Assembly (NCBI GenBank): GCA_900467685.1
Contig: UBQX01000008.1
Coordinates: forward strand, 124,001 to 188,000
Origin: Hyphomicrobiales bacterium
GTDB lineage: Bacteria > Pseudomonadota > Alphaproteobacteria > Rhizobiales > Rhizobiaceae
DNA: 64,000 bases
Reading direction: 5' to 3'
Positions 17,590 to 26,031 of the stretch are shown one piece after another. A program made the translations under genes and the position numbers. The notes below the pieces were generated by a model. It was not told the origin of the DNA, did not search any database, and was given only the letters and a program-made list of their open reading frames with translations. Position 1 is the stretch's first letter, and each line of letters begins with the position of its first letter.

Positions 17590-17608
17590 TATACTCAAAC
17601 TGAGTAAA
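17590..17608. promoter_or_regulatory. NrtR operator 2
   Basis: TATACTC-AAACT-GAGTAAA, the same spacing as operator 1 with two mismatched outer positions. Its centre is 34 bp from operator 1, and it overlaps the region just upstream of the nadA ribosome binding site. Confidence 0.7.
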
Positions 17609-17619
17609 AGGGACGCGCC

Positions 17620-18591
17620 ATGAACACAATGCCCTCCGTTTCCGCGCTTTACGAGCGCGTTGCCCGCGTGATGCCGAAGGCTGAATGGCTTTCGCATGAG
17701 GAGGATGTCGCTGCGATCCTCGAACTCAAGAAGAAGCGCAACGCGGTCATTCTGGCGCATAATTATCAGACGCCAGAGATTTTCCATGGCGTGGCCGATA
17801 TCGTCGGCGACAGTCTGGCGCTTGCCCGCAAGGCAGTGGAAGTCGATGCGGATGTCATCGTTCTGGCCGGCGTTCACTTCATGGCCGAGACCGCAAAGCT
17901 GCTCAACCCGACCAAGACGGTGCTGATCCCCGACATGGGTGCCGGCTGCTCACTGGCGGACTCGATCACGCCGGAAGACGTCGCCCTGCTGCGTCAGGCC
18001 CATCCGGGCGTGCCGATCATCACCTATGTCAACACCTCTGCCGCCGTCAAAGCCGCGTCCGACATCTGCTGCACCTCGGGCAATGCCAAGAAGGTGGTGG
18101 AATCGCTCGGTGTTCCGCGCGTCATTATGATCCCGGACGAATATCTGGCGCGCAACGTCGCCCGCGAGACTGATGTGGAGATCATCGCCTGGCACGGACA
18201 TTGCGAGGTGCATGAACTCTTCACGGCGCAGGATATCCGCGACCTGCGCGAGGCTCATCCGGGGGTTGTCGTGCTTGCCCATCCGGAATGCCCGCCGGAC
18301 GTCGTTGAGGAGGCGGATTTCGCCGGCTCGACGGCTGTCATGTCCGACTATGTCGGCATCAACAAGCCGGCCCGCGTCGTTCTTCTGACGGAATGTTCGA
18401 TGAGCGACAATGTCGCTGTCGATCACCCGGACGTGGATTTCGTCCGCCCCTGCAATCTCTGCCCACACATGAAGCGCATCACGCTTTCCAATATCCGGCA
18501 GGCGCTGGAGGAAAATCGCCATGAGGTGACGGTGGATGAAAGCCTCGTCGCCCCCGCCCGCCTCGCCGTCGAGCGGATGCTGGCCATATGA
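17620..18591 (+). CDS. nadA: Quinolinate synthase A
   Basis: A 323-residue [4Fe-4S] enzyme condensing iminoaspartate with dihydroxyacetone phosphate to quinolinate, the second step of de novo NAD synthesis. Conserved cysteines C110 (GAGCSLAD), C224 (HPECPP) and C278/C281 (CNLC) include the three cluster ligands. The ATG has an AAAAGGGA site. It overlaps nadB by 4 bp (ATGA) and is preceded by two NrtR operators, so it is presumably repressed when NAD metabolites are sufficient. Confidence 0.95.
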   Translation: MNTMPSVSALYERVARVMPKAEWLSHEEDVAAILELKKKRNAVILAHNYQTPEIFHGVADIVGDSLALARKAVEVDADVIVLAGVHFMAETAKLLNPTKTVLIPDMGAGCSLADSITPEDVALLRQAHPGVPIITYVNTSAAVKAASDICCTSGNAKKVVESLGVPRVIMIPDEYLARNVARETDVEIIAWHGHCEVHELFTAQDIRDLREAHPGVVVLAHPECPPDVVEEADFAGSTAVMSDYVGINKPARVVLLTECSMSDNVAVDHPDVDFVRPCNLCPHMKRITLSNIRQALEENRHEVTVDESLVAPARLAVERMLAI

Positions 18592-20129
18592 CAGCGCTCT
18601 CCGACAGGTTTGCCGGTCGCGTCGCTGTCGTCGGCAGCGGCATTGCCGGCCTGGTGACGGCCCTGACACTCGCCCCGCAGCCGGTCGTGCTTGTAACGCG
18701 CGCCGACCTCGGGGCCGAAAGCTCAAGCGGCTGGGCGCAGGGTGGCATTGCCGCAGCGCTGGGGCCCGATGACAGCACCGACCTGCATCTCGCCGACACG
18801 CTCGCCGCCGGCGACGGTCTTTGCGACGAGGCGGCCACCCGCGCCATCCTGTCCGAAACGCACTCGGCCGTGGCCATGCTGGAACGTTTCGGCGCCCGTT
18901 TCGACCGGACGGCTAATGGCGCGCTGCAATTCGGCCTTGAAGCGGCCCATTCGCGCAAGCGCATCATCCACGCCAATGGCGACGGCACGGGCGCCGCGAT
19001 CGTGCGCGCACTCGTCGCCGCCGTGCGGATCTGCCCTTCGATCACGGCCCTGGAGGGCGTCGAGGTGCGCCGTCTGCTCACAACCGATGGCGCAATATCC
19101 GGCCTGCTTTGTGCCGGACCGGACGGTGCATTCACGCTGCCGACAGCGCGCGTGGTTCTGGCGACTGGCGGTCTGGGCGGGCTTTACGGTGCCAGCACCA
19201 ACCCGGCCGGCAATTTCGGACAGGGTGTCATGCTGGCCGCGCGCGCCGGCGCCGAACTGCGCGACATGGAATTCGTCCAGTTCCACCCGACTGCGCTGGC
19301 GACGCCACGGCGTCCGCTGGGGCTGATCAGCGAAGCCGTGCGCGGCGAAGGCGCGATCCTCGTGAACGAGAAGGGCGAGCGCTTCATGAGCGGCACGCAG
19401 GGCGCGGAACTGGCACCGCGCGATGTCGTCGCCCGCGCCATCGGCGGCCAGATTGCCCGTGGCGGTAAAGTCTATCTGGATGCGCGGCAGGCCCTGGGAG
19501 ACCGTTTCGAAAGCCGGTTTCCGCTCATTCACGCCCTTTGCGCCGAGGCGGGCATCGACCCGGCCCGCGACCTCATCCCTGTCCGCCCGGCCGCGCACTA
19601 TCATATGGGCGGCGTGGCGACAGACGTTGCCGGGCGCAGCTCCATCGAAGGCCTCTGGGTCGTCGGCGAGGCCGCCTGCACCGGGCTCCATGGCGCCAAT
19701 CGCCTCGCCAGCAATTCGCTGCTGGAAGGAACCGTGATGGGGCTTCGCGCCGCGCAGGAGATCGGCGGCAGTGCTGCACCAAAGGCGAGAGCGGTGCCAG
19801 AGGTCGCTCCCGGACCCGCGCCGGATCTCCGCAAGGTCCGCGAGATCGCTTCGCGCGATCTTTCCGTGGTCCGCGACCAGACCGGCCTCGACCGGGCAAT
19901 AGTGAGCCTTCTGCCGCTGGCAACCGGCGCCGGCCCCTCGGCCGATCCGGCGCTCGTCGCCCTGTCGATTGCCGTCTTCGCGCGCCTGCGTGAGGAGTCG
20001 CGCGGCGCGCATGCGCGCAGCGATTTCCCGACAAGACATGAAAAGGCGGAGCGCCGAACGATGACACTCACAGCCGTCCTAGACGCGGCGCGGGCCCTGA
20101 ATACGCATCCGCTTGCCCAAAGCGCATAA
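18588..20129 (+). CDS. nadB: L-aspartate oxidase
   Basis: A 513-residue FAD enzyme oxidising L-aspartate to iminoaspartate for NadA. It has the dinucleotide motif GSGIAG near residue 16, the [12 protein letters not shown] block, the FVQFHPTAL segment and the [12 protein letters not shown] region, as in the succinate dehydrogenase/fumarate reductase flavoprotein family. It is translationally coupled to nadA (ATGA) and followed 12 bp later by nadC. Confidence 0.95.
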   Translation: MTALSDRFAGRVAVVGSGIAGLVTALTLAPQPVVLVTRADLGAESSSGWAQGGIAAALGPDDSTDLHLADTLAAGDGLCDEAATRAILSETHSAVAMLERFGARFDRTANGALQFGLEAAHSRKRIIHANGDGTGAAIVRALVAAVRICPSITALEGVEVRRLLTTDGAISGLLCAGPDGAFTLPTARVVLATGGLGGLYGASTNPAGNFGQGVMLAARAGAELRDMEFVQFHPTALATPRRPLGLISEAVRGEGAILVNEKGERFMSGTQGAELAPRDVVARAIGGQIARGGKVYLDARQALGDRFESRFPLIHALCAEAGIDPARDLIPVRPAAHYHMGGVATDVAGRSSIEGLWVVGEAACTGLHGANRLASNSLLEGTVMGLRAAQEIGGSAAPKARAVPEVAPGPAPDLRKVREIASRDLSVVRDQTGLDRAIVSLLPLATGAGPSADPALVALSIAVFARLREESRGAHARSDFPTRHEKAERRTMTLTAVLDAARALNTHPLAQSA

Positions 20130-20141
20130 GGAATCTCATCC

Positions 20142-20990
20142 ATGCACCTTCCGCCCCTGCCCCGCGTGATCGTCGAGCCAGCCGTTCGCGCCACGCTTCT
20201 GGAAGACCTCGGCCTTGCCGGCGACGTCACCTCGGCGGCCGTTATCCCCGCCGACCACCGCTCGCGCTTCGTGATGGCCGCCCGCAAGGCGGGCGTGATT
20301 GCCGGGCTCGACATCGCCAAGCTGGCGTTCGAGCTGGTCGATCCAGCCATCACCATGACGACGCATATCGCCGACGGCGCGCGCGTTGCGCCCGGCGAGA
20401 TCATCGCCACGATCGAGGGCCCTTCGCGCGGACTTTTGACGGGCGAACGCACGGCATTGAACTTCCTCGGCCATCTCTCCGGCATTGCCACTGTCACGGC
20501 CGGAATCGTTGAGGCGGTTGCCGGCACCAAGGCCGCCGTGGTCTGCACGCGCAAGACGACGCCCGGACTTCGCGCCTTCGAGAAATACGCAGTTCGCGCC
20601 GGGGGCGGCATGAACCACCGTTTCGCGCTCTACGACGCCGTGCTGATCAAGGACAATCACATCGCGATCGCCGGAAGCGTCACGGAAGCGATCCGGCGCG
20701 CCAAGGCGCATGTCGGCCATATGGTGAAGATCGAGGTGGAGGTCGATACGCTCGACCAGCTTGCCGAAGCCATGGAGATCGGCCCGGATGCCGTCCTGCT
20801 CGACAACATGTCGCCGGAACTGCTCAAACAGGCGGTCGACTTCGTGGCCGGCCGCGCCATCACCGAAGCGTCCGGCGGGATCACGCCGGAGACTGCTGCC
20901 GCCATCGCAGCCAGCGGCGTCGATCTGCTCTCCATCGGCTGGATCACGCATAGCGCGCCCTGCCTGGATATCGGGCTGGATGAGGCTTAA
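20142..20990 (+). CDS. nadC: Nicotinate-nucleotide pyrophosphorylase (quinolinate phosphoribosyltransferase)
   Basis: A 282-residue enzyme converting quinolinate and PRPP to nicotinate mononucleotide with CO2 release. Recognised by the RKTTPGLRAFEKYAVRAGGG substrate-binding segment, the IKDNHI motif and the ASGGI segment near the C-terminus. A TAAGGA site precedes the ATG. It is the last gene of nadABC. Confidence 0.95.
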   Translation: MHLPPLPRVIVEPAVRATLLEDLGLAGDVTSAAVIPADHRSRFVMAARKAGVIAGLDIAKLAFELVDPAITMTTHIADGARVAPGEIIATIEGPSRGLLTGERTALNFLGHLSGIATVTAGIVEAVAGTKAAVVCTRKTTPGLRAFEKYAVRAGGGMNHRFALYDAVLIKDNHIAIAGSVTEAIRRAKAHVGHMVKIEVEVDTLDQLAEAMEIGPDAVLLDNMSPELLKQAVDFVAGRAITEASGGITPETAAAIAASGVDLLSIGWITHSAPCLDIGLDEA

Positions 20991-21011
20991 CCGGAAAATG
21001 GGCAAAAAAAG

Positions 21012-21035
21012 TGGGCCAGCGGAAACCGCGGCCCA
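21012..21035. terminator. Hairpin after nadC
   Basis: TGGGCC-A-GCGG-AAA-CCGC-GGCCCA, a 10-bp stem with one bulged A. It has no T-run on the plus side, but an A7 tract precedes it, so it could act better for leftward transcripts. It is the likely 3' end of the nad operon. Confidence 0.5.
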
Positions 21036-21379
21036 TTAGGTGTGAAGGTAAATTAAACCTCCAGAGGGGAACAGCTGATGCAGCGGCACTGGGAGGAGGC
21101 CGCCAAACGCATCAACTGCAGGCATTATGCCTGGAATTTGGACAAGCGCAATCCAATTATTGTGCAATGCAGCTATGCACGTGCTGCACTGCATGCAGAT
21201 GCATACATGAGAGGCGGGCCTGATCTCTGGCCTGCTCGAACGAGCTGTCTGATCAAGCGTCACGAACGATCGGTTTTTTGGGCGGCCAAGGCGTCGCTCG
21301 ACCGGGTTATGAAGACTTAAGCTTTAACCCGTATAAACTGCTGGTAATTCCACAATTCTTCCGGCGAGCGGGACGACAT
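21036..21379. other. Intergenic region between nadC and the biosynthetic cluster
   Basis: No gene I can support. It holds a TGCA-rich palindromic tract (21163-21203) and presumably the promoter of the methyltransferase/GNAT pair. Confidence 0.5.
21163..21203. promoter_or_regulatory. TGCA-rich palindromic tract
   Basis: Seven TGCA tetramers in 41 bp, including the palindromes GCACGTGC (21177-21184) and CTGCATGCAG (21189-21198). Clustered TGCA half-sites resemble LuxR-type (tra/cin box) operators of Rhizobiaceae, but no full canonical box is present. Confidence 0.3.
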
Positions 21380-22081
21380 ATGCAGGCGGACAAGACGGCG
21401 GCTGACGCGGAAATTTCGCAACAGCGCCATTATCGGTTTCTGGGATTGGACCTCATAGTGCAGGGTTCGGTGCTCGTACCCCGTGCCGAGACCGAGCTTC
21501 TGGCAAGCCATGCCATCGCCTTGCTTCGCGAGACAGGTGAAACCGCGCCACTGGTCATCGACATGTGCTGCGGCTCCGGAAATGTCGGGTTGGCGATCGC
21601 CGATGCGGTGAAGACTGTGACGCTCCTCTCCGCCGATCTGACCGAGGACACGGTGGAAACCGCGAAGGCCAATGCAAACCTTCTCGGACTTTCGGAACGT
21701 GCAACAATCTGCCGCGGCGACCTCTTCGCTGCACTGGAGGGGCAAGGGGCTGAAGGCAAGGCGGCGATGATCGTCAGCAATCCGCCCTACATTTCGACAG
21801 GCCGGCTGGAAGGCGAGAGCGCCCATCTTCTCGAGAACGAACCCCGCGAAGCATTCGACGGCGGTCCTTACGGCATTTCCATCCAGCAACGGCTGGTGCG
21901 CGAAGCCCCGGCCTTCCTGAAGCCCGGCGGCCTCCTGTTGTTCGAGTTCGGCGTGGGCCAGGAACGGCAGGCGCAATCGCTCCTGACACGCTCGCGGGTC
22001 TTCGAATGCCTCGACTTCCCGACCGACGAGGAGGGCCGGCCGCGGGTGGCTGTCGCCCGGCTGAAGGACCTCGCCCCATGA
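21380..22081 (+). CDS. HemK/PrmC-like SAM-dependent methyltransferase
   Basis: A 233-residue Rossmann-fold methyltransferase. Motif I is MCCGSGNVGLA, and the N-methyltransferase signature NPPY is at 134-137, typical of enzymes that methylate an amide or amino nitrogen (PrmC on glutamine, DNA adenine enzymes). The ATG at 21380 was chosen because the upstream TTG extension lacks domain signal. It shares an ATGA overlap with the next gene. The PrmC N-terminal helical domain is absent, and it sits beside carrier-protein genes, so a small-molecule or carrier-bound substrate is more likely than release factor. Confidence 0.8.
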   Translation: MQADKTAADAEISQQRHYRFLGLDLIVQGSVLVPRAETELLASHAIALLRETGETAPLVIDMCCGSGNVGLAIADAVKTVTLLSADLTEDTVETAKANANLLGLSERATICRGDLFAALEGQGAEGKAAMIVSNPPYISTGRLEGESAHLLENEPREAFDGGPYGISIQQRLVREAPAFLKPGGLLLFEFGVGQERQAQSLLTRSRVFECLDFPTDEEGRPRVAVARLKDLAP

Positions 22082-23175
22082 GCGAAGTGCGTCCGCTCGC
22101 CGCCGACGATATCGGCGCGGTCACTGCGCTTTATTACCGGATTCTGCGCCACGGCAAGGCTGCTCCGCCTGCAGCGCTCGCCGCCTATTTCCGCGCCTTC
22201 TATCTGGATGGCCCCTATCATGACCCCGAAACCCCGGCGCTCGTTCATGTAAACGACAGCGGACGTGTCAACGGCTTTGTCGGCGTCCATACGGTGCCTT
22301 ATCTCCTCGGCGATCGTCGACTGCGGGCCGCGTTTTGCGGTGCCCTGATGTCCGAGGATCACGAAAGCGATCCCTTGGCCGGTGCGCGTCTGCTCAAGGC
22401 ATTCATCGCCGGCCCACAGGATGTCTCGCTGAGCGAGACCGCGAACGTCATTTCCGAGACGATGTGGAGCAAGCTGCGCGGCAAGACCATTCCCGGCTAC
22501 AGCTTCGAATGGTTCCGCGTTTTCAGGCCTGTCGGATTTGCCTCGGCATTGGGCGGCGAAAAGTCAGCCGTGCTCAGGCATCTAGGCCCCGTGGCGAAGC
22601 TTATCGACAACAATCTGTCCCGGAAGTCTAGCCTCGGTCGCTTCATCCCCGCCCCAGCACCTGCGGGGCTTGTCATGGATGATGCCGATTTCGAGAGCTT
22701 TGCGGATGCGGTTCGCAAGCTCAGCGCCACCAAACAGATGCGGCCGGACTGGGACCAGGGCTATCTGGAGCACGTTCTCGCCAACGCCGTCATCAAGCCC
22801 GCCTATGGGCAGGCGCACATGGGGCTGGTGAAGACGAAGGGCGGTGAGGCAATTGGCGCTTTTCTCTATCACCTGAAGCCAGGCGGCATCGGACGCGTCT
22901 TGCAGGTGATGGCAATGCCGGGGCGGCTGGGGCCGGTTCTCGACCTGATGTTTGCTCACGCGCTCGAAAAGGGAGCTGTGGGCCTGCGGGGACGATCGAG
23001 TCCCGAGATCATTGAGGCGGCCACGGGCCGCTCGATGATCATGGCGACAATTTCCTCGACCGTAATCCACGCGAAAGATCCCGCGATCACCGACGCGCTT
23101 CTCTCGGGCGACTGCATGCTCACCGGCCTGGCCGGTGAGCGCTGGAACCGCTTCTTCGGCGGAGATTTCGGCTGA
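22078..23175 (+). CDS. GNAT-like acyltransferase of unknown substrate
   Basis: A 365-residue protein starting with the GNAT-like segment EVRPLAADDIGAVTALYYRI and continuing with a second alpha/beta region, suggesting a double GNAT-like fold. It is translationally coupled to the methyltransferase (ATGA at 22078) and ends 4 bp from the convergent NAD-synthase-like gene. It may acylate an amine or release an acyl group from the carrier protein of the cluster. I recognise the superfamily only weakly. Confidence 0.6.
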   Translation: MSEVRPLAADDIGAVTALYYRILRHGKAAPPAALAAYFRAFYLDGPYHDPETPALVHVNDSGRVNGFVGVHTVPYLLGDRRLRAAFCGALMSEDHESDPLAGARLLKAFIAGPQDVSLSETANVISETMWSKLRGKTIPGYSFEWFRVFRPVGFASALGGEKSAVLRHLGPVAKLIDNNLSRKSSLGRFIPAPAPAGLVMDDADFESFADAVRKLSATKQMRPDWDQGYLEHVLANAVIKPAYGQAHMGLVKTKGGEAIGAFLYHLKPGGIGRVLQVMAMPGRLGPVLDLMFAHALEKGAVGLRGRSSPEIIEAATGRSMIMATISSTVIHAKDPAITDALLSGDCMLTGLAGERWNRFFGGDFG

Positions 23176-23179
23176 ACGA

Positions 23180-24199
23180 TCAGTCCAGCCGATCCAGTTC
23201 CTCGACCTTCTCAACCAGCAACGGGCCGGCATGCAGATAGCGTGTCGCCGAACGCTTGGCGGCGATGTCGGAATAGACATACTCGACCGCTTCGCGCTTG
23301 AGACCGGCAGCAGCAGCCACCTCGCCCGCGTCAAGACCATGGTTCAGCCCATAAAGGCAGAGGTCCATCTTGTCCCACGGCAGCGAGAAGTAGAATTCCT
23401 CCTGCGTCTGGGCGAGCGAATAGGTGTCGGTGGTCGGCGGGCGAACGCGGATTTCTTCCGGAACGCCGAGATGGGCGGCAAGCTGATAGACCTGCCCCTT
23501 GTAGAGATGCGCGATCGGCTTCACGTCAGCCGCGCCGTCGCCATTCTTCACGAAGAATCCCTGATCGTATTCCAGCCGGTTCGGGGTGCCGAGCACGGCG
23601 AAGTTCAACCGGTCGGCATGGTAATATTCAAGCTGCTTGCGGGTGCGCTGCTTCATGTTGGTGGCAGCCACGATGCCGAGATAGGCATTGAGCGGCATCC
23701 GGTGGCGGCTCTGCTTGCCGTCCGGATCGGCCACGACGAGATAGGAAATGTTGAAACCGCCGCCTTCCGCCGAATTGGAGATCGCAACCTTCGAAGCCCA
23801 GCCTGGACCGTATTCCGGCACCAGCGTGCGGATGAATTCATCGCGGCGGCTGTAGCACCCCATGGCGGCGAGCGTCGGGCCGATATCTTCGACGACGCTT
23901 TCGATGCCATAGGTCTCGGCGACGAGACGGCCGAGACGCAGGCTTTCCGGATCGGAATCATGCTCCGGCATGAACAGCGTGAAGACGTTCTTGGCACCCA
24001 CTGCGCGAACGGCAAGCGCTGCCGAAACGCTGGAGTCGATGCCGCCGGAGAGTCCCAGCACAAGGCCGCGCTTGCGCATGGCGCGAAGCTGGCTGCGCAG
24101 CGCCGCAACAATCTTCTCGACCTCGGCTTCGCAATCGATGTTCAGCGTCTCCGGGCCAAAGGCTGCGGCCTCTTTGAGGGCGGTTGCAGACTTGCTCAT
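23180..24199 (-). CDS. NAD-synthase-like (NadE family) amidotransferase
   Basis: A 339-residue ATP-pyrophosphatase of the NadE family with the PP-loop SGGIDSS (51-57) and the KPIAHLYKGQVYQLA block. It lacks the glutaminase domain of glutamine-dependent NAD synthases and is longer than classic ammonia-dependent NadE (about 275). NadE-like members in biosynthetic clusters adenylate and amidate other carboxylates. Its start overlaps the stop of the AMP ligase by 4 bp in an operon with a carrier protein and AsnB-like enzyme, so a specialised amidation role is more likely than housekeeping NAD synthesis. That is inference. Confidence 0.75.
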   Translation of the reverse strand: MSKSATALKEAAAFGPETLNIDCEAEVEKIVAALRSQLRAMRKRGLVLGLSGGIDSSVSAALAVRAVGAKNVFTLFMPEHDSDPESLRLGRLVAETYGIESVVEDIGPTLAAMGCYSRRDEFIRTLVPEYGPGWASKVAISNSAEGGGFNISYLVVADPDGKQSRHRMPLNAYLGIVAATNMKQRTRKQLEYYHADRLNFAVLGTPNRLEYDQGFFVKNGDGAADVKPIAHLYKGQVYQLAAHLGVPEEIRVRPPTTDTYSLAQTQEEFYFSLPWDKMDLCLYGLNHGLDAGEVAAAAGLKREAVEYVYSDIAAKRSATRYLHAGPLLVEKVEELDRLD

Positions 24200-25737
24200 G
24201 CGGCTTGCTCCAGTTCTCCGGCCGCCAGACGACGGCTGACCTTGCCTGTATCGGTGCGCGGCAGCGCGTCCTTGAAGACGATCCGCTTCGGCACCATGAA
24301 ATCTTCGAGATTGCGGGCGCAATGGGCGAGAACCTCACGCTCCGTCAGCGCCGGATTGCTCAGGACCACCATCGCGGTCACCGCCTGCCCAAGGATGGGG
24401 TCAGGAATGCCGGCGACGACGGCTTCCGCCACGCCCGGCAGCGCATGCAGCACGGCCTCGACCTCTTTCGGCGCGACCTTCTCGCCGCGCGTCTTGATGA
24501 TATCGTCCTTACGCCCGACGAAATAGAGGAAGCCTTCGGCATCGGTGCGGAAAAGATCGCCCGTATGCATCTGGATGAGACCATCGGGCCCCTTCTTCAG
24601 CATGGCATTGGTCGCCTGCTCGTTGCGCCAGTAGCCCTGCATGACATGCGGCCCGCGAATGACCAGCTCACCCTCAACGCCGGCCGGCACGGGTGCGCCA
24701 TTGTCGTCAACGACAAAGGCCTGCGTACCGGGAATAGCGATCCCGACGGAACCCGGACGGCGATCCAGCTCTTCCGGCGGCAGATAGGTGCAGCGCTTGC
24801 ACTCGGTGAGACCATACATCGAGAACAATTTTGCGCCGGGGAAGAGCCCGCGAAGCTGGGCGATATGTTCGGCGGGGAGTGCCGCCGCCGTGTTCGTCAG
24901 GTAGCGCACATCGGGCAGGAAGCCCGGCTGCAGCTCGTTCATCCGCAGGATCATCGCGGCCATGGTCGGCACCAGCGGGAAGCCGGTGACGTGCTCGCGG
25001 CGCATCAGATCAAACATGGCCTGCGGGAAGGCGAAGGACTTTTCCAGAACCAGCGTCGCACCGAGTCGGAAGGTCATCAGCAGCTGGTAGAGACCGTAGT
25101 CGAAGGAGAGCGGCAGCACGTTGAGCACGATGTCGTCGCTGCGGCCTTCGAGATAGGTGATGATCGAGCGCGATGCCGCCTCGATATTGTCATGCGTCAT
25201 CATCACGCCCTTGGGCTGGCCCGTCGAGCCGGACGTGTAGATGAGCATGGCGAGATCGGTCTCGACGCTGCCGTGCGCCGGCGGGGTGCTCGTGCCGTCT
25301 AGCGCCGCCATGAACGAGCCCGCACCGTCCGGAACGCCGTTGCGGCCTTCCGTCGAGAGAACGGCGATCTGGCGGCCCGGATGTTCGGCCAGCGCCTCGC
25401 GCACCACCGGCATCAGCCGCGCCTGCGTGAGGATCGCAGCCGGTTCGCAATTGCCGATGATATAGGCGAGCTTGTTGCCCTTAGTCGAGGCATTGATCGG
25501 GCTGAACGTGCCACCTGCCTTCAGGATCGCAAAGATCGAGACGGCCGCTTCCCAGCAATTGTCCATGAAGACCAGTACGCGATCGGAGCGCTGGACGCCC
25601 TGCGCCGCGAGCGACGCGGCGAGCGCATCGGTCAGCCGGTCGAGCTCGGCATAGGTCAGCCGTCGGTCGGCGGTGATGAGAGCCGTCTTGTCCGGAAACG
25701 CCTGGACACTGTCTGTCAGGAAGCGCTCGACCCGCAT
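24196..25737 (-). CDS. AMP-forming acyl-CoA/acyl-carrier ligase
   Basis: A 513-residue ANL-superfamily adenylating enzyme. P-loop-like motif YTSGSTGQPKG at 167-177, the LFSMYGLTE block, a TGDL aspartate and the C-terminal catalytic lysine K499 (DTGKVSRR) are all present. It would activate a carboxylic acid as an adenylate and transfer it to a thiol, probably the phosphopantetheine of the carrier protein encoded 12 bp upstream. It is coupled to the NadE-like gene by ATGA. The arrangement resembles the exosortase-A-associated AMP ligase / carrier / AsnB sets, but no exosortase is present. Confidence 0.87.
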   Translation of the reverse strand: MRVERFLTDSVQAFPDKTALITADRRLTYAELDRLTDALAASLAAQGVQRSDRVLVFMDNCWEAAVSIFAILKAGGTFSPINASTKGNKLAYIIGNCEPAAILTQARLMPVVREALAEHPGRQIAVLSTEGRNGVPDGAGSFMAALDGTSTPPAHGSVETDLAMLIYTSGSTGQPKGVMMTHDNIEAASRSIITYLEGRSDDIVLNVLPLSFDYGLYQLLMTFRLGATLVLEKSFAFPQAMFDLMRREHVTGFPLVPTMAAMILRMNELQPGFLPDVRYLTNTAAALPAEHIAQLRGLFPGAKLFSMYGLTECKRCTYLPPEELDRRPGSVGIAIPGTQAFVVDDNGAPVPAGVEGELVIRGPHVMQGYWRNEQATNAMLKKGPDGLIQMHTGDLFRTDAEGFLYFVGRKDDIIKTRGEKVAPKEVEAVLHALPGVAEAVVAGIPDPILGQAVTAMVVLSNPALTEREVLAHCARNLEDFMVPKRIVFKDALPRTDTGKVSRRLAAGELEQAA

Positions 25738-25749
25738 GGGCTTATCTCC

Positions 25750-26013
25750 TCAAGCGGCGGCCGCTGTGGAAGCATTGCGGCCAACATAGGCGGCAATGGC
25801 ATCGATCGTGTCGAGGTTCGCCGGCACGATGTCGTTGTCGGCAACTGTGAAGCCGAACTGCTCCTCGATGAAGGCGACGAGTTCGAGAACGCCGGTGGAA
25901 TCGATGATCCCGCCTGCGATCAGCGACTCCGCATCTCCCGGAAGGGCGGTTTCGTCACCGAAGAGGAAGTTTTCGACAATGAAGGACCGAATGGTTTCCT
26001 TGATGGCAGTCAT
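25750..26013 (-). CDS. Stand-alone acyl carrier protein
   Basis: An 87-residue acidic four-helix carrier protein. The phosphopantetheine attachment serine is S39 in GGIIDSTGVLEL. It is not the fatty-acid AcpP (which has the DSLD motif in a different context) and lies between an AMP ligase and an AsnB-like gene, pointing to a dedicated carrier for a tethered intermediate. Strong AAGGAGAG site before the ATG. Confidence 0.88.
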   Translation of the reverse strand: MTAIKETIRSFIVENFLFGDETALPGDAESLIAGGIIDSTGVLELVAFIEEQFGFTVADNDIVPANLDTIDAIAAYVGRNASTAAAA

Positions 26014-26031
26014 GGTTTCTCTCCTTATTAT

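Noticed and set aside
21078-21320. Possible 80-residue protein between nadC and the methyltransferase
   Set aside because: It crosses the TGCA-rich palindromic tract, has no homologous feel and a poor start; more likely regulatory DNA.
21380-22081. Housekeeping PrmC (release-factor glutamine methyltransferase)
   Set aside because: It is short, lacks the usual N-terminal helical domain and the neighbouring prfA, and is coupled to a GNAT gene in a biosynthetic context.
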